Source: Kocuria marina (lineage in GTDB: Bacteria; Actinomycetota; Actinomycetes; Actinomycetales; Micrococcaceae). From it: 64,000 nt of DNA. Where the stretch lies: contig BMZV01000001.1 in the NCBI GenBank assembly GCA_014652975.1, forward strand, positions 1,039,320-1,103,319, read 5' to 3'. This document shows, piece by piece, positions 8,354 through 17,896 of the stretch. Every line of letters begins with the position of its first letter. Position 1 is the first letter of the stretch. The notes under the pieces were generated by a model. It searched no databases, was not told the origin of the DNA, and saw only the letters and a program-made list of their open reading frames with translations. Both the position numbers and the translations under genes were made by a program.

Positions 8354-9139
8354 ATGCTGGAGAAGGAACGCATCACTAAGATCGCGGACGATCTGGCCGC
8401 GGCCGAGCGCGAGCGCACCATGATTCCGCGGCTCACGCAGCAGTACCCGGAGATGACCGTGGAGGACTCCTACGCGGTGCAGAACGAGTGGCGCCGCCGC
8501 AGCGAGGCCGCCGGACGTCGGCTGGTGGGGCGCAAGATCGGGCTGACGTCCAAGGTCATGCAGGAGGCCACGGGCATCACCGAACCGGACTACGGGGCGA
8601 TCTTCGCGGACCAGGTGTACGAGAACGGCTCCGTGATCCGCCATGACCAGTACTCCAACGTGCGCATCGAGGTGGAACTCGCGTTCGTGCTCCGGGACGA
8701 GCTGACCGGGCCGAACGTGACCATCTTCGACGTCCTGCGCGCGACCGAGTACGTGGTCCCGGCGCTGGAGATCCTCAGCTCGCGCATCGAGATGGAGGGC
8801 CGCACGATCGTGGACACCATCTCGGACAACGCGGCCCTGGGTGGGATGGTCTACGGCGGTAACCCCGTGGCTCCGGACTCCGTGGACCTGCGCTGGGTCT
8901 CCGCGCTGCTGTACCGCAACGAGAGCCTCGAGGACACCGGCGTGGCCGCGGCCGTACTCAACCACCCCGCGAACGGTGTGGCGTGGCTGGCCAACAAGCT
9001 CGCCGCGCACGACGACACCCTGCCCGCCGGGAGCATCGTGCTGGCCGGTTCCTTCACCAAGCCCATGTGGGTCCACCCCGGGGACGCCGTGCACGCCGAT
9101 TACAGAGATCTGGGGGCCATCACATGTCGGTTCGAGTGA
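8354..9139 (+). CDS. hpaH: 2-oxo-hept-3-ene-1,7-dioate hydratase (HpaH)
   Basis: 261 residues, the usual length. Motifs VGRKIGLTSKVMQEATGI, GAIFADQVYENG, VELAFVLRDEL and YVVPALEILSSRI are characteristic of HpaH/MhpD-type FAH-superfamily hydratases; the acidic residues in the VELAF region contribute to the divalent metal site. It adds water to the decarboxylated intermediate to give 4-hydroxy-2-oxoheptanedioate, the substrate of the next gene. It overlaps hpaI by 16 bp, which suggests translational coupling. Confidence 0.9.
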   Translation: MLEKERITKIADDLAAAERERTMIPRLTQQYPEMTVEDSYAVQNEWRRRSEAAGRRLVGRKIGLTSKVMQEATGITEPDYGAIFADQVYENGSVIRHDQYSNVRIEVELAFVLRDELTGPNVTIFDVLRATEYVVPALEILSSRIEMEGRTIVDTISDNAALGGMVYGGNPVAPDSVDLRWVSALLYRNESLEDTGVAAAVLNHPANGVAWLANKLAAHDDTLPAGSIVLAGSFTKPMWVHPGDAVHADYRDLGAITCRFE

Positions 9140-9957
9140 ACGATCTGATCCACGCGTTCCGCGCGGAGGACGCTCCCAACCTGCCCGGTGTGCTGCCGAG
9201 CCTCAAGGACCTCTTCCCGCTCGCCTCTGACGATCAGCCGGTGATCGGGATGTTCCACTCCTCCGGGGATCCCGCCGCCGCGGAGATCCTGGCCGGGGCC
9301 GGTTTCGACTACCTGCTGATCGACGGCGAGCACTCGCCGCTGTCGCTCGAGACCATCCAGTCCGTGCTGCGCGCGATCGCCGCCTACCCCACGCTCGGGG
9401 TCGTGCGGGTCCCCGAGAACAGCGAGGTGCTCATCAAGCAGTACCTGGACCTCGGGGCCCAGTCGCTCGTGGTGCCCATGGTCGACTCGGTCGAAGAGGC
9501 GCAGGCCGCCGCTCGGGCGGTGGCCTATCCGCCCGGGGGTGTGCGCGGCGTCGGCTCCGCCCTGGCCCGCTCCGGCCGGTGGAACCGGATCCCCGGGTAC
9601 CTGACCCGGGCACGCGAGACCATCACGCTGATCGTTCAGGCGGAGTCCGCCGCTGCCGTGGAGAACGCCGCCGCGATCGCCGCCGTGGACGGCGTGGACG
9701 GTGTGTTCATCGGCCCGTCGGACCTCGCCGCGTCCATGGGGCTGCTCGGTCAGCAGACCCACCCGGACGTCGTGGCCGCCGTGAAGCACGTGATCCCGGA
9801 GGTGAAGGCCGCCGGCAAGTTCGTGGGCGTCAACGCGTTCGCCCAGGACCAGGCGCGGGACTACCTCGCTTCGGGCGCGGACTTCGTGAACGTGGGCGCC
9901 GACGTCGCTCTGCTCGCCGCCGGCAGCAAGGCCCTGCTGGAGGCGTTCCGGAAGTAG
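9124..9957 (+). CDS. hpaI: 4-hydroxy-2-oxoheptanedioate aldolase (HpaI), HpcH/HpaI family
   Basis: 277-residue class II pyruvate aldolase. Motifs GFDYLLIDGEHSPLSLETIQ, VPMVDSVEEAQAAARAVAYP, and GVDGVFIGPSDLAASMGLLG define the family. It splits the hydrated intermediate into pyruvate and succinate semialdehyde. Start is ATG 9124 within the 3' end of hpaH; a longer frame upstream is an artefact of the overlap. Last gene of the cluster. Confidence 0.9.
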   Translation: MSVRVNDLIHAFRAEDAPNLPGVLPSLKDLFPLASDDQPVIGMFHSSGDPAAAEILAGAGFDYLLIDGEHSPLSLETIQSVLRAIAAYPTLGVVRVPENSEVLIKQYLDLGAQSLVVPMVDSVEEAQAAARAVAYPPGGVRGVGSALARSGRWNRIPGYLTRARETITLIVQAESAAAVENAAAIAAVDGVDGVFIGPSDLAASMGLLGQQTHPDVVAAVKHVIPEVKAAGKFVGVNAFAQDQARDYLASGADFVNVGADVALLAAGSKALLEAFRK

Positions 9958-10019
9958 CCGCCGAGGGCCAGCGTCGCGCCGCAGCTCTCGGGCCCGGCGG
10001 GCCATCCGCGCACTTCGAG

Positions 10020-10159
10020 GCACTCCGAAGCCACTGGCGATTTCTGGGGCAGCTAAAGCCAGGCACGATTTCCTACGCACTCCAAAACCACTCGCTCGCC
10101 GGATACTGGCTCCAGGGTGCCCAGAATTTCGATACTGGCTTCCGCATACCCCAGAATGC
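10020..10159. repeat. Degenerate short repeats between hpaI and the lipoprotein genes
   Basis: GCACTCCGAAGCCACT (10020-10035) recurs as GCACTCCAAAACCACT (10077-10092). Two adjacent 29-bp units starting GATACTGGCT lie at 10102-10130 and 10131-10159. The minus-strand copy of the second block resembles the first block, giving a partly inverted arrangement. No ORF. It may be a decayed intergenic repeat family; no function assigned. Confidence 0.4.
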
Positions 10160-10186
10160 ACGCGGCACTGCCTGGAATCTTGTGGC

Positions 10187-11035
10187 TCAGTGCGTCGCGT
10201 GCCAGTCCATGGAAATGCTGTGCAGCATCGCCTGGATGGCGGGGACGTCCGGGTGAGTGGCGACCGTGGTGTTCAGGATGTCGACCAGTTCCTCATCGGT
10301 GACGAACCTCCCGGTCGTGTTGACCGGGCCGGTGGAGAACTCGACCCACAACTCGCGACCCGTCTCGCCTCCCGCCAGGCTCACCAGGCCGGAGGAGTTG
10401 ACCTGTGAGAGGCCGAAGAGCACGGAGTCCTCGTCCGGACCCTTGGCGCTGCGGAGGTACGCGGAGTACGTGCTCACCTGCGCCCCGATGTCCTCGGACA
10501 ACTGTGTGGTCTCACCGGGCACCGTGTAGCGGGGGGACGTGAACCAGTCCTCGCGCAGCGGTCGTACGTCCGTGGTGGCGATCCGACCCATCGCCTGACC
10601 CGTGGGGCTCGTGAGCTCCAAGTACCCCTGATCCGTCTTCGCGGTCCACGAGGCGGGGTACTTCATGCTGAAGGCCCCGTCCGGCGCGGTGTAGGTCTCG
10701 GACAGGGCGATCGTGTCACCTGTCTGGTCGCCCGGTGCGGGCTCGGTCGGTTCAGTGGTGGCGCCGGGCGCCCCGACCGGTTCGGAACTCGCATCCGACG
10801 CCGAGGGCGTGGATGGTGCGGTCGTTCCGGAGTCCCCGGGCTGTGTCGCCGACGGCGCGGCGGACCCGGCCGGCGACGTCGCCGTCCCGCCCGATTGCGG
10901 CGGTGCGGTGCTGTGCGTGGTGGTGTCGGAGCTCGTGGGGGTGGCCGCGCCGTTCGACGCGGTGCACCCCGTCAGAGCGAGGGCGGACGTGATACCGAGG
11001 GTGATGGCCCAGCTGCGGGCTGTGTTGTGTGTCAT
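10187..11035 (-). CDS. Putative secreted lipoprotein, unknown function (paralogue 1)
   Basis: 282 residues. A signal peptide with lipobox (ALALTGC, Cys near residue 24) is followed by a Ser/Thr/Pro-rich linker of about 80 residues and then a folded domain (FSMKYPASWTAKTDQGYLEL, SPTGQAMGRIATTDVRP). It would be anchored to the outer face of the membrane. The folded part is clearly homologous to the next lipoprotein on the same strand (YPKSWKVQKDNGYLKL, SPDGKVQGKVASTKVRP), so they are a tandem duplication. No known domain recognised. ATG 11035 chosen since the lipobox follows at normal distance. Confidence 0.8.
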   Translation of the reverse strand: MTHNTARSWAITLGITSALALTGCTASNGAATPTSSDTTTHSTAPPQSGGTATSPAGSAAPSATQPGDSGTTAPSTPSASDASSEPVGAPGATTEPTEPAPGDQTGDTIALSETYTAPDGAFSMKYPASWTAKTDQGYLELTSPTGQAMGRIATTDVRPLREDWFTSPRYTVPGETTQLSEDIGAQVSTYSAYLRSAKGPDEDSVLFGLSQVNSSGLVSLAGGETGRELWVEFSTGPVNTTGRFVTDEELVDILNTTVATHPDVPAIQAMLHSISMDWHATH

Positions 11036-11183
11036 GGCACCAGCGTGGATCCGAGCCATGTTGTTTGCAATAGTGAACAACAGAGTGTGATGCACCTGTG
11101 ATGTAGGACACCTAAGTGTTTGCCCATGTCGCAGGGGTGTTCTCGAGTGATCGGGTCGGCGCGCCCACTCAGATCACCCGCCG

Positions 11184-11230
11184 AAAAACACCAGTGCGGT
11201 CATCCCGGCAACCCACCGGAATGACCGCAC
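11184..11230 (-). terminator. Rho-independent terminator after lipoprotein paralogue 2
   Basis: Stem GTGCGGTCATCCCGG (11194-11208) pairs with CCGGAATGACCGCAC (11216-11230), one mismatch. On the minus strand it is followed by TTTTT (11184-11188). Confidence 0.75.
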
Positions 11231-11286
11231 CGGCCACTCTCCCCGCGCTCTTTGCCCCGCCCCGACGAACGGCCGGCGGGTCGTCT

Positions 11287-12060
11287 CTAGTCGACGGCCC
11301 GGATGGACTTGAGGATCGCGTCCACCGTGCCGGCCTCGTCCGTCTCGTTGATCTGATTGACCAGCTTGACCCCTTGGCTCTGGGACAGCGGTCGGTTCCC
11401 CTTGTTCACGGGGGCGTAATAGAACTCCGCCCACAGTTCGTCCCGCTTGTCCCCGCCCGGGAGGGACACGATGCCCTGGCTGTCGGACTCCGTGAGCCCC
11501 CACAGGACCGAATCGCTGCGCTCGCTGTGCGGCGGGGCCGGGACGTAGGTGGAGTACGTGAACACCTGGGTGCCCACCTGCTTGCTCAACCCGGTTTCCT
11601 CCCCGATCAGGGGGTGGGTGGGGCGGGTGAACCAATCGCCCTTGGGGGGCCGGACCTTGGTGGATGCCACCTTGCCCTGGACCTTCCCGTCCGGGCTGGT
11701 CAACTTCAGGTACCCGTTGTCCTTCTGGACCTTCCAGGACTTGGGGTACTTCACCGTGAACAGTTTCGCCGGATCCGTGTAGGTCTCCGTGAGCTCGTAG
11801 ACGTCCGCGCTGTGGTCGGCATCCGGAGTGGCACTCGTCCCGAACTGCGCCTCACCGGACGGCGAGTCACCGGTCTGGGGCTGTGTGCCGCTCGCGTCGG
11901 TGCTCGTCTGCTCCCCACCCTGCGGCGTGCTCCCCTGGGTGGCCCCGGCGGCGTCGTTGCCCGGGCCGGAATCGTTGCTGGACCCGCATCCGGTCACTGC
12001 GAACGCCCCGACCAGGGCAAGGGTGGTCATCCATGTTCGAGGTGATGTCGTCTTCGCCAT
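11287..12060 (-). CDS. Putative secreted lipoprotein, unknown function (paralogue 2)
   Basis: 257 residues. Signal peptide with lipobox AFAVTGC, a polar Gly/Ser/Gln linker, then the same folded domain as the neighbour at 10187-11035 (LTETYTDPAKLFTVKYPKSW, GDWFTRP, LSKQVGTQVFTYSTYV, GIVSLPGGDKRDELWAEFYY). Both are on the minus strand about 250 bp apart, with a terminator after this one, so each is probably transcribed separately. Function unknown; it would be a cell-surface lipoprotein. Confidence 0.8.
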   Translation of the reverse strand: MAKTTSPRTWMTTLALVGAFAVTGCGSSNDSGPGNDAAGATQGSTPQGGEQTSTDASGTQPQTGDSPSGEAQFGTSATPDADHSADVYELTETYTDPAKLFTVKYPKSWKVQKDNGYLKLTSPDGKVQGKVASTKVRPPKGDWFTRPTHPLIGEETGLSKQVGTQVFTYSTYVPAPPHSERSDSVLWGLTESDSQGIVSLPGGDKRDELWAEFYYAPVNKGNRPLSQSQGVKLVNQINETDEAGTVDAILKSIRAVD

Positions 12061-12274
12061 AGCAAACAGGCTGACAACTTGTCCGGGTCGCTGCAATGCC
12101 ACATCCGCGTTGTAATCAACCCGTGATTTTTCATTTTCATAGAACGCAGTTCCGTCCCCGCGTAATCCCACGATGACCTGGGAGAACGCGGTTCACGGCG
12201 ACGTCGAACTCTTAAGGGGACAACACTGTCCCTTTTGGGGGACAACGAGCGAAGTGTCCGTGAACATTGCGGCG

Positions 12275-12970
12275 TCAGCGTGTGGTGGAGCCGAGCACCC
12301 CGGCGGTCTCGATGGCCAGCACCGTGCCCATGTTGGACCAGTCGAACCACGCGATGAACTGGGCGGCCGCGAAGAAGAGCACGATCAGTGGGGCCACCTG
12401 GGTGACCGCGGACGCCATCATGGGCGGCACGTCCGAGGCCTTGTCGATGGTCCCGGCCACGATCCCGTAAGCGATATCGCACACGAAGAACAGCAGCCCG
12501 ATGGGCACCGCGACACCGCTGATCAGCACCGAGGTCAGGGGGCTGCCGTCCTCCCCGGGGAACTGTGGGCCGGGGATGAACAACAGGGTGAAGTAGATGG
12601 CCAGGCCCACGGCTAGCTTCCCACGGCGGCCCACAGGGCGGTGGTCTCCCGCCGGGACAGGACCGTCAGGGTCTGGGCCGTGAAGGTCTCGGTGTGCTCG
12701 CCGTCGCCGGCCTCAGCCGCCCGTGCGGCCTCCGCCTCGGAGCGTTCCTCCGCGTGGTACTTCTTGGTCATTCGGGTCAGGACGGTCTCCGCGTCCCCGG
12801 TCGCGGGGTTCTGCGCGGTGACACCGGCCGTCTCGAGTCCCGCGGACAGCACCGCCACGAGACCGGCGAGAATCACGAAGAGCCAGAACGGGTGCGGCGA
12901 CTTGTTGCCCACCCACTCGACGCCGTTCAGGAACCGCAGCAGTGCGCCGTCGCGCCCGGTCGAACGGGTG
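12275..12970 (-). pseudogene. AbgT-family (p-aminobenzoyl-glutamate) transporter, broken
   Basis: Two out-of-frame pieces remain. The N-terminal piece (about 12613-12970) reads LLRFLNGVEWVGNKSPHPFW then LFVILAGLVAVLSAGLETAG, the start of AbgT proteins, then jumps to a cytoplasmic-loop-like charged stretch, so most of membrane segments 2-6 is missing. The second piece (12275-12634) carries VAVPIGLLFFVCDIAYGIVA and AGTIDKASDVPPMMASAV in another frame, then stops early. So there is an internal deletion, a frameshift near 12613-12634 and loss of the C-terminus. No plausible start codon precedes the first piece. Confidence 0.7.
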
Positions 12971-12999
12971 TCCGACCGGGCGCGCTTGGGGGACCGCCG

Positions 13000-13677
13000 T
13001 CAGTTGTTCGGCAGGTCCTTGGGTGTGAGGTAGCGCTCGCCGTCCTCGGTGGTCTCGAGGTCGTAGTCGCGTTCCTGCTCCTGGACACGGTCCTCGACCA
13101 TGTGCGAGTGCCGCACGGGTTCGATGTCCGGCATCTCCTCGGAGCGCTGGTACTGGGCGTTGCCCTCGTCGTCGACCTCGCCGTCCACGTCCGGGCGGTC
13201 GGCGGGGTTCGCGGAGATGTTCGGGTTGGGATCCCCGGGCCTGGGCTGGAACTTCCGCGTTCCGGCCAGCGCTTCCGAATCGACGTCGCGTGCGCTCTGC
13301 TCGTCCACGGTGCCCTCGCCCACGTTGGGGAAGCCGGTCTCCTTCAACGCCTTGGGCGGCTTGCCGTGGTCCGCGGCGTGGTCATCACGCACGACGTCGC
13401 GGTCGTCACGGACGGTGCGCTCCTCGACGACGCTGCCGCGATCGGTCGCGTTCACCGCGCCGTCGACGGTGCCCGGATCGGTGGCGCCCGCCGGGGGGAC
13501 GCTGGTGCGACGGACCGCGCCGGGTTGGTCGGGGTCCCCTTCCGCGGAACTCTCATCCGGTTGGGTGTCGCGGCCGGCGCGGGAGTCGTCGTGGCCCTGC
13601 ACGGTGGTGGGCTGGTCGGGATCGTCGATCTGACCGGCGGACGCGATGGGATCCGGGTTCTCGGGTTGCTGAGTCAT
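13000..13677 (-). CDS. Hydrophilic protein of unknown function
   Basis: 225 residues, highly acidic and rich in Asp, Pro, Gln and Gly with no hydrophobic segment, so probably cytoplasmic and largely disordered. The C-terminal 40 residues (MVEDRVQEQERDYDLETTED, then GERYLTPKDLPNN) look more ordered. ATG 13677 is well supported by an AGGAGG Shine-Dalgarno. Codon use matches the chromosome. I do not recognise a family. Confidence 0.75.
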   Translation of the reverse strand: MTQQPENPDPIASAGQIDDPDQPTTVQGHDDSRAGRDTQPDESSAEGDPDQPGAVRRTSVPPAGATDPGTVDGAVNATDRGSVVEERTVRDDRDVVRDDHAADHGKPPKALKETGFPNVGEGTVDEQSARDVDSEALAGTRKFQPRPGDPNPNISANPADRPDVDGEVDDEGNAQYQRSEEMPDIEPVRHSHMVEDRVQEQERDYDLETTEDGERYLTPKDLPNN

Positions 13678-13771
13678 GACGTGCCTCCTGTACTGTCCGT
13701 GGCGCTAACCACTGTGGTGCTTCCCATCTTGGCACCGAGGTGGGGAAACCGTAAGTACCGTGATGGATGGT

Positions 13772-14587
13772 TCAGCCCTGAGGGGACGTCTCCACGGGGC
13801 GGTCCGTGTGGGAGTACTGGGACCAGCTCCCGGGGAACAGCCGTCCCGTGCCGAGTCCCGCGTGCTCGGCCACGAGGAGGTTGTGGCACGCCGTCACACC
13901 GGAGCCGCAATAGGAGATCATGTGGTGCGCGTCCGTGACCCCCGCGCGCTCGAATCGCTCCCGCAACTGCTCCACCGGTTGCAGGGTCTGTCGCTCGGTC
14001 AGGTGCTCACGGCACGGGACGTTCACGGCGCCCGGGATGTGGCCGGAGCGCGGATCCACGGGATCGGGGGTGTTCCCCGCGAACCGTGTGCGGTCGCGCG
14101 CGTCCACGACCAGCGGGCCGTGGACCGCCTCGTCGATGCTCGCGAGCGCGTCGCGCGGCCACGGCACCGGGGTGAAACGTGCCTCGGGGAGGACCGTGCG
14201 GCGTCGTTCCAGCTCGCCGGAGCCTGCGGCAGACAGGCCGCCGTCGAGCAGCGCGGCGCGGTGGCCCGTGGTGCGCAGCATCCAGATGAAGCGCGCGGCC
14301 ATGACGTTGCCGACGTCGTCGTACGCGACCACCGTAGTGTCGTCGCCGATACCCGCCCGGGACATCGCCGCGGCGAAATCCTCGGGGGTGGGCAGCGGGT
14401 GCCGACCCCTCTCCGGGGAGGCCGGGGCCGCGAGCGCGGTGGCCACGTCCACGAACACCGCGCCGGGCAGGTGTCCCTGCAGGTAGGCGGCCCCCGCGCT
14501 GCGTCCGTCCAGGTACATGCGGGCGTCCGCGAGCACCACGTCCTCGCGGTGCTCGGCGAGCCAATCGGGTGATACGAACGGGTCCAT
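13772..14587 (-). CDS. sseA: Thiosulfate/3-mercaptopyruvate sulfurtransferase (two-domain rhodanese)
   Basis: 271 residues with two rhodanese domains. The N-terminal inactive domain carries the ADARMYLDGRSAGAAYLQGH and VVAYDDVGNVMAARF motifs; the C-terminal domain has VVDARDRTRFAGNTPDPVD, GHIPGAVNVP and the catalytic loop YCGSGVTA. It transfers sulfane sulfur from thiosulfate or mercaptopyruvate to cyanide or thiols. ATG 14587 is chosen because GGGGGAG lies 6 bp before it; a GTG 15 bp upstream is possible. Confidence 0.85.
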   Translation of the reverse strand: MDPFVSPDWLAEHREDVVLADARMYLDGRSAGAAYLQGHLPGAVFVDVATALAAPASPERGRHPLPTPEDFAAAMSRAGIGDDTTVVAYDDVGNVMAARFIWMLRTTGHRAALLDGGLSAAGSGELERRRTVLPEARFTPVPWPRDALASIDEAVHGPLVVDARDRTRFAGNTPDPVDPRSGHIPGAVNVPCREHLTERQTLQPVEQLRERFERAGVTDAHHMISYCGSGVTACHNLLVAEHAGLGTGRLFPGSWSQYSHTDRPVETSPQG

Positions 14588-14727
14588 GACCGTCTCCCCC
14601 ACTTCCTGCGACGACGTCCTCCGACGACGACGCCGCGTGCTGTCTCCCAGCCTAGGCCCGGTACGTGCGTCGCTTCACGAGGAACGCGGGATGACCGATA
14701 AGCGCCGGTTATGGCAGGAGGTGGTCA

Positions 14728-15693
14728 TCAGCTCTGTTCCTGCTCGAGCGCGGGATCCGGACCCACGGCGTCCCCGGGTCGCGCCCACGTGGCGGGGTCC
14801 AACAGGACGTCCTTGACGCGCAGGGCGGCGGGGGACAGCGGTTGCTGCGTGCGCCAGCCGACGACGGCGGTTTGTTGCGCCACGCTCTCCCGCACCTTCC
14901 GGATCACGCATTTGGCGCCCATGATCTCCCGCACCTGCTCGGGCACGAGCGCCACCCCGCGCCCGGCCGCCACGAGCGGGACACATGTTTGCAGCGTGGA
15001 CACCTCCGTGACGGCCGCCGGGCGGGTCGTGGGGCGTTCGCGCCACACGTTGGCCAGTAACTCCGGCAGCCCGGACAGTCCCGGGTAGCGGGCGGGCACG
15101 AGCCACGTCTCGGACGCCAGGTCCGCCAAGGAGACATAAGGCGGCAGGGTGTCCATGCTGCGCGGCAACAGCACCACGAGCGGCATGGTCAGCAGGGGTT
15201 CCAGGGAGAGGTCCGCGCCGTGGATCCGCCGCAGGGCGGAGACGTCCGAGGTCAGGACGACCCCCAGATCGATCACGCCCTCGTGCAACGTGCGCAGTGT
15301 GATGTCCGGGGAGGGGTCCCGCAGGTCGATGTCGATGTCCGGGGCCGCGCTCTCCAGGATGTTCAGCGCGTGCGGCAGGTGCCACCACTCGAACGCGGGT
15401 GCCACGGACAGCGTGACCTGACCCCGCCGACCCTGGGCGATCGACCGCATGCGCGCTGTGGTGGACGCGAGGTCGTGCAGGATGCGCCGGGCGTCCGTGG
15501 CGAGTTGTTTGCCGGCCTCGGTGGGCCGGGTGCCGCGTGCGCCGCGGTGCAGCAGCGGCACGCCGCATTCCTTCTCAAGTTGCTTCACGGTGTTGCTCAG
15601 AGCCGGTTGCGTGATCCGCAGGGCCGTGGACGCGGCAGTGAAGCCCTGGTGGTCCACGACCGCGAGGAAGTACGTGAGCTGGCGCGTATTCAT
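14728..15693 (-). CDS. LysR-family transcriptional regulator
   Basis: 321 residues. N-terminal winged helix-turn-helix (MNTRQLTYFLAVVDHQGFTA, STALRITQPALSNTVKQLEK) and a two-lobed effector domain (VTLSVAPAFEWWHLPHALNI onward). It is divergent from the maleylacetate reductase/hydroxyquinol dioxygenase gene with 104 bp between starts, the usual layout for LysR control of an aromatic operon. A T-N11-A motif overlaps its own start codon, which suggests autoregulation. ATG 15693 follows AAGGAAAC. Confidence 0.85.
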   Translation of the reverse strand: MNTRQLTYFLAVVDHQGFTAASTALRITQPALSNTVKQLEKECGVPLLHRGARGTRPTEAGKQLATDARRILHDLASTTARMRSIAQGRRGQVTLSVAPAFEWWHLPHALNILESAAPDIDIDLRDPSPDITLRTLHEGVIDLGVVLTSDVSALRRIHGADLSLEPLLTMPLVVLLPRSMDTLPPYVSLADLASETWLVPARYPGLSGLPELLANVWRERPTTRPAAVTEVSTLQTCVPLVAAGRGVALVPEQVREIMGAKCVIRKVRESVAQQTAVVGWRTQQPLSPAALRVKDVLLDPATWARPGDAVGPDPALEQEQS

Positions 15694-15706
15694 AATGTTT
15701 CCTTAT
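15692..15706. promoter_or_regulatory. Candidate LysR-type binding box
   Basis: ATAATGTTTCCTTAT has inverted ATAA/TTAT arms in T-N11-A form. It overlaps the LysR gene start and lies about 90 bp upstream of the divergent catabolic gene. Confidence 0.4.
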
Positions 15707-15797
15707 GTCTGCCCAGAAAAAATTGTATTGGATCTATGGATATGGTGTGCACCACACTGGAAGGACATCAGGATCATCCAGTCAAGGCAGGTCTCCC

Positions 15798-17831
15798 ATG
15801 TCCATCCAGCGTTCCGACTCAGCGCCCCGGCCGATGGTCTTCGAGCACACGACCCTGGGACAACGTGTCCTGTTCGGCTCGGGCAAGGCCGCCGAACACC
15901 TCGTGGCCGAACTCGACCGCCTCGGCGCCACGCGCCCCATGATCATCGCGGGGGAGCACGAAGCGGAGCTGGTCCGGCAGGTCGCCGAGCGTGCGCAGCC
16001 CGCCCTGACGTGGAACGACGTCGTCCAGCACGTCCCCGTGGAACTCGCCGAGCGCGCGCGGGACGCCGCACGCGAGGCGGACGTGGACGCGCTCGTCACC
16101 GTGGGCGGCGGCTCCACCACGGGGCTGGGCAAGGCCATCGCACTGACGTCCGGGCTGCCCCTCCTGGCCGTGCCCACGACCTACGCGGGCTCCGAGGCCA
16201 CCAGCATGTGGGGTATGACGGAGGACCGCACCAAGTCCACCGGCCTGGACCCCAAGGTGCTGCCCGAGGCTGTGATCTACGACGCCGAACTCTCGCGTTC
16301 CCTGCCCGTGGGCCTGTCGGTCGCGTCCGGGCTCAACGGACTCGCGCACTGCGTGGACTCGCTGTGGGCGCCCAAGGCCGATCCCATCAACCAAGCGCAT
16401 GCGCTCGAGGGTGCGCGGGCACTCGCGATCGCCCTGCGGGGGATCGTCAAGGACCCCGAGGACATGCACGCCCGTGAGCAGGCGCTCTACGGCTGCTACC
16501 TCTCCGCGCTGTCGTTCGCGTCCGCGGGCTCGGGGATCCACCACAAGATCGCGCACGTGCTCGGGGGGACGTTCAACCTGCCCCACGCCGAGACCCACGC
16601 GACCGTGCTGCCGTACGTCCTGGCGTTCAACGCCCCGGCCGTCCCGGAACTCGCCGGCCGTCTCGCCGCCGCGCTCGGGTACGAGGGCACCGTGGCCGGT
16701 GGGGAGGCCCGGGCCGCCAACGACGCACTGGCCGCACTGCGGAAGGACCTGGACGCACCCCGGGCGCTGTCCGACGTCGGCTTCACCGAGGAGGACGTTA
16801 CCGAGGCCGTGGAGCGCTCGCTCCAGGCCATCCCGGAGTCCAACCCGGTCACGCCCACGACCGAGAACCTCACCGTGCTGTTGCGCGCGGCCCTGCAGGG
16901 GGAGAACCCCTCGGTGGTCACGGCCGCGACCGGTGACGCGTCCGACAGCACCGAGAGTGAGGAGCAGTGCCAGCGCGAAGCGCAACTCACCGAACAGGTC
17001 CTGGCGTCTTTCGACGAGTCCCCCGACCCGCGCCTCGCGGAGGTGCTGCGCAGCGTCGTGACCCACGCCCACGCCGTCGTGCGCGAGACCCGGCTGACCG
17101 AGGACGAGTGGAACGCCGCGATCAAGTTCCTCACGGACGCGGGGAACATCACCACGGACACCCGTCAGGAATTCGTGCTGCTCTCGGACGTGCTGGGCAT
17201 CTCCATGCAGACCATCGCCGTGAACAACCAGGCCTACGAGGATGCCACGGAAGCCACCGTGTTCGGCCCGTTCTTCGCCCAGGACGCCCCGCGTATCGAC
17301 CAGGGCGAAGACATCGCCGGGGGTGCCCCGGGCCAGCCGTGCTGGGTCGAGGGAACCGTCAAGGACACGGACGACAACCCCGTGGCGGGTGCGCGCATCG
17401 AGGTGTGGGAGGCGGACGACGAGGGTCTGTACGACGTCCAGCACACCGACGGCCGGGTCTACGGCCGCGCATGGCTCGAATCCGACAACGATGGGACGTT
17501 CCGCTTCTGGGGCCTCACACCCACCCCGTACCCCATCCCGCACGACGGGCCCGTGGGCAAGATGCTGCAGAGCACCGGGCGCTCGCCGTACCGCGCCGCG
17601 CACCTGCACTTCATGGTCTCGGCCCCGGGGCGGCGCACGCTCGTGACCCACATCTTCGTGGAGGGGGATCCGCAACTCGAGGCCGGCGACTCGGTGTTCG
17701 GCGTCAAGGACTCCCTGATCAAGACGTTCGAGACCCATGACGCGAACGAGCCCACCCCGGACGGTCGCCGCCTGGACGAGAGCTGGGCCAGCACCCGCTT
17801 CGACGTGGTGCTCGCCCCCGAGGACGTCTGA
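15798..17831 (+). CDS. Bifunctional maleylacetate reductase / hydroxyquinol 1,2-dioxygenase fusion
   Basis: 677 residues. Residues about 10-365 are an iron-type alcohol dehydrogenase-fold maleylacetate reductase ([48 protein letters not shown]). Residues about 400-677 are an intradiol dioxygenase of the hydroxyquinol type, with Fe(III) ligands Y545 (GLYDVQ), Y578 (PYPIPHDGP), H602 and H604 (AAHLHF) at spacings expected for the family. The reading frame is continuous through a polar linker around residues 375-395. The dioxygenase opens 1,2,4-trihydroxybenzene to maleylacetate and the reductase makes 3-oxoadipate, so the fusion joins consecutive steps in one chain. Start ATG 15798 follows AAGGCAGG; a longer in-frame extension has no homology. 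Confidence 0.9.
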   Translation: MSIQRSDSAPRPMVFEHTTLGQRVLFGSGKAAEHLVAELDRLGATRPMIIAGEHEAELVRQVAERAQPALTWNDVVQHVPVELAERARDAAREADVDALVTVGGGSTTGLGKAIALTSGLPLLAVPTTYAGSEATSMWGMTEDRTKSTGLDPKVLPEAVIYDAELSRSLPVGLSVASGLNGLAHCVDSLWAPKADPINQAHALEGARALAIALRGIVKDPEDMHAREQALYGCYLSALSFASAGSGIHHKIAHVLGGTFNLPHAETHATVLPYVLAFNAPAVPELAGRLAAALGYEGTVAGGEARAANDALAALRKDLDAPRALSDVGFTEEDVTEAVERSLQAIPESNPVTPTTENLTVLLRAALQGENPSVVTAATGDASDSTESEEQCQREAQLTEQVLASFDESPDPRLAEVLRSVVTHAHAVVRETRLTEDEWNAAIKFLTDAGNITTDTRQEFVLLSDVLGISMQTIAVNNQAYEDATEATVFGPFFAQDAPRIDQGEDIAGGAPGQPCWVEGTVKDTDDNPVAGARIEVWEADDEGLYDVQHTDGRVYGRAWLESDNDGTFRFWGLTPTPYPIPHDGPVGKMLQSTGRSPYRAAHLHFMVSAPGRRTLVTHIFVEGDPQLEAGDSVFGVKDSLIKTFETHDANEPTPDGRRLDESWASTRFDVVLAPEDV

Positions 17832-17896
17832 GCCCACCCCTTTCCCCTCCACCGCGAGCGCCGTGCCGTCACGGCGCCGCCGGATCGTCCTCCGCT

